A stretch of DNA of 17,067 bases from an uncultured Collinsella sp. (GTDB lineage Bacteria > Actinomycetota > Coriobacteriia > Coriobacteriales > Coriobacteriaceae): contig CABRNM010000028.1 of NCBI GenBank assembly GCA_902472315.1, forward strand, positions 1-17,067, in the 5' to 3' direction. The notes under the pieces were generated by a model, which saw nothing but the letters and a program-made list of their open reading frames with translations, did no database searches and was not told the DNA's origin. Shown in pieces: positions 13,823 to 17,067 of the stretch. Each line of letters starts with the position of its first letter. Position 1 is the first letter of the stretch. Position numbers and translations under genes: made by a program.

Positions 13823-13846
13823 CGGGCGCATGGAGACGTGCGCCCG
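13823..13846 (+). other. 5' leader hairpin of pgi
   Basis: CGGGCGCA (13823-13830) and TGCGCCCG (13839-13846) form a perfect 8-bp stem with an 8-nt loop. It ends about 7 nt before the strong ribosome binding site GAGGAGGA of pgi. There is no T-tract. It may stabilise the 5' end of the pgi message. A weak -10-like TAGAAT lies at 13800-13805. Confidence 0.45.
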
Positions 13847-13864
13847 TATGCTGAGGAGGACTTT

Positions 13865-15559
13865 ATGGCAACTGTTGCCGCACCTATCGATGCTACGTCG
13901 ACTGCCGCTTGGAAGGCGCTCGAGGCTCATCAGGAGAAGCTCGAGGCCGAAGGTATCGACCTCAAGGCCTGGTTCGCCGCCGATGCCGAGCGCGTGAACA
14001 AGCTGAGCTTTGACGCTGGTGACCTGCACTTCGATCTGTCCAAGAACCTTGTGACCGATGAGACCGTCAAGCTGCTGTGCGATCTTGCCCGCGAGGTGAA
14101 GCTCGAGGAGCGCCGCGACGCCATGTTCTCCGGCGAGCACATCAACACCACCGAGGACCGCGCCGTCCTGCACACCGCGCTGCGCCGCCCGGCAAGCGAG
14201 AAGGGCCAGCTCATCGTTGACGGCCAGGATGTCGTCGCCGACGTGCACGAGGTCCTCGACCGCATGTATGCCTTCGCCGAGCGCGTGCGCTCCGGTGAGT
14301 GGAAGGGTGTTACCGGCAAAAAGATCGAGCACCTGGTGTCCATCGGCATCGGTGGCTCCGACCTGGGCCCGGTCATGGCCTACGAGGCCCTGCGTCCCTA
14401 CGCCGACGCCGGTATCGACTGCCGCTATATCTCCAACATCGATCCCAACGACCAGGCCGAGAAGCTCAAGGGTCTGGATCCCGAGACCACGCTCGTGATC
14501 ATCGTCTCCAAGACCTTCACCACGCTCGAGACCCTCACCAACGCCCGCGAGGTCAAGACCTGGATGCTCGAGCAGCTCAAGGCTCAGGGCGCCATCGATG
14601 GCTCCGATGAGCAGAACGCCGAGGCCGTGGCAAAGCACTTCGTCGCCGTTTCCACCGCACTCGAGAAGGTCGAGGCCTTCGGCATCGACCCCGCTAACGC
14701 TTTTGGTTTCTGGAATTGGGTCGGCGGCCGCTACTCCGTCGACTCCGCCGTGGGCCTGTCGCTGATTGTCGTGCTCGGCCCCGAGCGCTTCCAGCAGTTC
14801 CTTGAGGGCTTCCATGCCATCGACGAGTACTTCTGCAACACGCCGCTCGAGAACAACGCCGTCGCGCTGATGGGCCTGCTCAACGTCTGGTACGTCAACT
14901 TCTTCGGTTCCAAGAGCCATGCCGTGCTTCCGTATTGCCAGTACCTGCACCGTTTCCCGGCCTACCTGCAGCAGCTCACCATGGAGTCCAACGGCAAGCA
15001 TGTCCGCTGGGACGGCAGCGCCGTGACCTCCGACACCGGTGAGATCTTCTGGGGCGAGCCCGGCACCAACGGCCAGCATGCCTTCTACCAGCTGCTGCAC
15101 CAGGGCACTGTGGTGGTCCCGGCCGATTTCATCGCCTTCGCCAATACCGCCAACCCTGCGACCGATAGCGGCCAGGACGTGCACGAGCTGTTCCTGGGCA
15201 ACTTCCTGGCCCAGACCAAGGCGCTCGCCTTTGGCAAGACGGCCGACGAGGTTCGTGCCGAGGGCACGCCCGAGCAGATCGTCCCGGCCCGTTGCTTTGA
15301 GGGCAACCGCCCGACGACCTCGATCTTCGGCGACACGCTGACCCCGTTTGCGCTCGGCGAGCTCATCGCCCTGTACGAGCACATCACGTTTGTCGAGGGC
15401 ACGGTCTGGGGCATCGACTCCTACGACCAGTGGGGCGTCGAGCTGGGCAAGCAGCTTGCCAAGCAGATTACCCCGGCCTTCCACGACGACGCCGCCAAGG
15501 CCGAGCAGGACGCTTCGACCCAGGCGCTCATCGAGTTCTACCGCGCGCATCGCAAGTAG
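13865..15559 (+). CDS. pgi: Glucose-6-phosphate isomerase
   Basis: A 564-residue cytoplasmic enzyme that interconverts glucose 6-phosphate and fructose 6-phosphate in glycolysis and gluconeogenesis. The sugar-phosphate site is visible in SIGIGGSDLGP and SKTFTTLET. The first family signature is WVGGRYS with GGR at 287-289. Catalytic residues are E374 (MESNGK), H405 (GTNGQHAFYQ) and K529 in the second signature (SYDQWGVELGK). The length fits the large bacterial and eukaryotic type. The ATG at 13865 follows GAGGAGGA at good spacing. Codon use is strongly biased to C-ending codons compared with neighbours such as the reductases, which suggests high expression. It is a single-gene unit, divergent from the SOS polymerase operon and closed by its own terminator. 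Confidence 0.97.
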   Translation: MATVAAPIDATSTAAWKALEAHQEKLEAEGIDLKAWFAADAERVNKLSFDAGDLHFDLSKNLVTDETVKLLCDLAREVKLEERRDAMFSGEHINTTEDRAVLHTALRRPASEKGQLIVDGQDVVADVHEVLDRMYAFAERVRSGEWKGVTGKKIEHLVSIGIGGSDLGPVMAYEALRPYADAGIDCRYISNIDPNDQAEKLKGLDPETTLVIIVSKTFTTLETLTNAREVKTWMLEQLKAQGAIDGSDEQNAEAVAKHFVAVSTALEKVEAFGIDPANAFGFWNWVGGRYSVDSAVGLSLIVVLGPERFQQFLEGFHAIDEYFCNTPLENNAVALMGLLNVWYVNFFGSKSHAVLPYCQYLHRFPAYLQQLTMESNGKHVRWDGSAVTSDTGEIFWGEPGTNGQHAFYQLLHQGTVVVPADFIAFANTANPATDSGQDVHELFLGNFLAQTKALAFGKTADEVRAEGTPEQIVPARCFEGNRPTTSIFGDTLTPFALGELIALYEHITFVEGTVWGIDSYDQWGVELGKQLAKQITPAFHDDAAKAEQDASTQALIEFYRAHRK

Positions 15560-15592
15560 TCGCTGCTGTTAACGCATCGCGCCTTATAGCCA

Positions 15593-15629
15593 GGGGCCCG
15601 TATCCTATCGGATGCGGGCCCCTTTGCTT
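15593..15629 (+). terminator. Rho-independent terminator of pgi
   Basis: GGGGCCCGTATCC (15593-15605) pairs with GGATGCGGGCCCC (15610-15622), 13 bp with one U-G pair and a 4-nt loop, followed by TTTGCTTT. It lies 33 nt after the pgi stop codon. The rest of the gap up to 15700 shows nothing clear. Confidence 0.85.
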
Positions 15630-15700
15630 TGCCGTGGTCCCGGGGCGCACGGCCTTTGTGGAACATTGCCGGGGCGCCGCGCGCTGCGAGAACCCTGCGC

Positions 15701-17005
15701 CTAGATCTCGGCCTCCGCATGGCCTCGCTGCGCCTCGGGCAGCTCCCCGTAGAGCGGATGGTCTTCGAGCCTAAAGCGCTCGACCTGTTCGGGAGTGCGA
15801 CCGCGCACAAAGAGCCACGAGCGATCGATTGGCGTCGCCATGAGCGTGCTGGGCAGCGCGTCGGCGCGGTCGGAAAACACCCGGGCACTCTCGGGATCCT
15901 GGAACGCCAGCACCAGATGCGTGTCGCAGTTGCCCATGATGGAGCGTGCGCGTGCCTCGCCATAGAGCGCATCGAGCTGGTTGGTCGACTGCAGCAGCAG
16001 CGTTGCCCAGATGTTGCGGCTTCGGATAATCGAGAGCACGTTGTCGATCTGGGGGATCTGCAGATTTGCGAAGTCATCGAGCATAAAGCGCACGGGCACG
16101 GGCAGGCTGCCGTCGGGCTGCCTATCGGCCTCGCGAATGAGGCCCATAAACGCCTGCGAAATAAAGAGGCCGGTCAGCGGATCGAGATTGCGGTCAATAT
16201 CGCTCACGGTTACAAACAGGGCGCAGGGGGTGTGTCCCATGGAAGCGAAGTCCACCTGATGGCACTCACGATAGAGCTGTGCCGCACCGTCGAACCCCAG
16301 ACACATGACCTTTTCGGCAAGGATGCCGACGATGCTCGCGTGCATGCGCTCGGCATTTTGCGTAATGGCGTAGCGCCGCCATAGCGAGAGGGCATAGCTT
16401 TGGGGGTCGGTCGTGATCAGATCGTCAAACAATCGGGCCGTGGCACCGTCCTGCAGGTGCTCGATCAGCTTGATGACCGAGCTGATTGTCTGCTCGTCGG
16501 TGGGTAGCTGTTCGGTGACGTAGGCGATAAGACACGACAGCAGGTTTGCCGCCGCATGATCCCAAAAAGGCTGGTTGTTGTCCTCGATGGGGCAGATGGC
16601 CTTTGCCACCGAGAGGATGTCCTGCTGGTTGGGCCTGCCGTCCGCCTTGCGGCGAATGTGCCTCAGGGGGTTGTAGCCGCAGCGCTCGATGCCGGGCGCA
16701 AGGGCCGGGACGGTGTTGAGGTCGGCGAAGTTGAGACATTGCACGCGGTAGCCGTGGGCTGCCAGCACGGGTCCCACTTCGCGACAGAGCGTACCTTTGG
16801 TGTCGAGCACGATGTAGCTTGCGTTCATTTGCAGCAGGTTGGGCTTGAGGACGTTTCGGGTCTTGCCGGCTCCCGAGGGGCCGATCACAAGTGCATTGTT
16901 GTTGAGTCCCGTTTGGCGGGTGTCGCAGGAAAGCGTTCGATCCTTGGCGAGGATGGTGGACGATGCGGACTCAGATGCGGCGAGGCGGCTGGCGAGGTTA
17001 GACAT
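15701..17005 (-). CDS. VirD4/TraG-type ATPase lacking the membrane domain
   Basis: A 434-residue protein of the type IV secretion coupling-protein family, which in conjugation pumps DNA or protein substrates to the secretion channel. Walker A GPSGAGKT is at 42-49, preceded by the LNNNALVIG strand and followed by YIVLDTKG. Walker B reads RFMLDDFAN, with D310-D311 where many relatives have Asp-Glu. A further conserved stretch is IIRSRNIWATLLLQSTNQLDALYG. The N-terminal membrane helices of classical VirD4 proteins are absent: the protein starts only about 40 residues before Walker A. The ATG at 17005 has a near-ideal AAGGAGGT (17018-17011) 5 nt upstream, so this short start looks real. It overlaps the upstream gene by 8 nt, indicating one operon. 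No relaxase is visible in the window. Confidence 0.85.
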   Translation of the reverse strand: MSNLASRLAASESASSTILAKDRTLSCDTRQTGLNNNALVIGPSGAGKTRNVLKPNLLQMNASYIVLDTKGTLCREVGPVLAAHGYRVQCLNFADLNTVPALAPGIERCGYNPLRHIRRKADGRPNQQDILSVAKAICPIEDNNQPFWDHAAANLLSCLIAYVTEQLPTDEQTISSVIKLIEHLQDGATARLFDDLITTDPQSYALSLWRRYAITQNAERMHASIVGILAEKVMCLGFDGAAQLYRECHQVDFASMGHTPCALFVTVSDIDRNLDPLTGLFISQAFMGLIREADRQPDGSLPVPVRFMLDDFANLQIPQIDNVLSIIRSRNIWATLLLQSTNQLDALYGEARARSIMGNCDTHLVLAFQDPESARVFSDRADALPSTLMATPIDRSWLFVRGRTPEQVERFRLEDHPLYGELPEAQRGHAEAEI

Positions 17006-17067
17006 GGGCGACCTCCTTGGTGGTCGAGAGGATTTCGTGGGCAAAGCCGAGCTCGACGGCGCGCTCG
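16998..17067 (-). CDS. C-terminal end of a probable ClpP-like protease
   Basis: Only the last 22 residues are in the window, starting ERAVELGFAHEIL and ending EVAHV before a TAA stop (17000-16998). The segment A-V-E-L-G-F-A-x-E-I resembles the region near the end of ClpP-type serine protease domains, where AxxLGLxDEI is common. With so little sequence this is a tentative call. The stop codon overlaps the start of the VirD4/TraG-type gene, so the two proteins are probably made together. Confidence 0.45.
   Translation of the reverse strand, partial: ERAVELGFAHEILSTTKEVAHV

Noticed and set aside
13799..15550. Long minus-strand open frame opposite pgi
   Set aside because: pgi has complete family signatures and catalytic residues; the antisense reading is Gly/Val/Leu-rich without domains.
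15701..17067. Right end considered as a complete conjugative element
   Set aside because: Only a coupling-protein-like ATPase and a gene tail are visible; no relaxase, integrase, channel gene or attachment site is in the window.

Overview
The window looks like a chromosomal stretch from a Gram-positive, anaerobic actinobacterium, most probably the Coriobacteriia and perhaps Collinsella. This is an inference from gene content and style: fairly GC-rich coding DNA, Shine-Dalgarno starts including GTG and TTG, an aldo/keto reductase with a ferredoxin-like tail, a DUF3793 plus flavodoxin pair, a sortase-type surface protein, and a UvrX-like polymerase with a YolD partner. No tRNA, rRNA, CRISPR array, insertion sequence or integrase was seen.

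Layout. 1-144 (-): start of a ketopantoate-reductase-like gene. 472-3806 (+): Fe-S aldo/keto reductase, Gfo/Idh/MocA oxidoreductase and endonuclease IV (nfo). The two gaps between these three genes carry copies of the same 85-nt hairpin element, described here as new. 3954-7059 (+): a complete polar amino acid ABC importer (lipoprotein, permease with an unusual N-terminal extracytoplasmic domain, ATPase), closed by a 20-bp bidirectional terminator. 7177-8347 (-): flavodoxin and a DUF3793 protein, divergent from a membrane-anchored heavy-metal-associated (HMA) protein at 8522-8905 (+). The divergent control region holds two different palindromes, one of which resembles a CsoR-type copper operator. 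9178-11730 (+): an 850-residue secreted protein with an LPxTG-like sorting signal. 11727-13650 (-): YolD-like protein and a Y-family polymerase, behind a promoter overlapped by a LexA-type SOS box. 13865-15559 (+): glucose-6-phosphate isomerase (pgi) and its terminator. 15701-17067 (-): a short VirD4/TraG-type ATPase, translationally overlapped with the 3' end of a probable ClpP-like protease gene.

How the genes work together. The ABC genes form one transport operon, with a hairpin after the binding-protein gene that could raise its level over the membrane parts. The flavodoxin/DUF3793/HMA block reads as a metal-responsive redox and metal-handling locus. The polymerase pair is a damage-inducible translesion module. 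The last two minus-strand genes look like part of a conjugation-derived or secretion-related module that continues beyond the window. The strongest candidate for something undescribed is the pair of hairpin elements at 1659-1743 and 2841-2925: same length, same 20-bp stem and 23-nt loop, conserved loop sequence, and stem differences that compensate each other. A looser loop-motif match lies upstream of the surface-protein gene.
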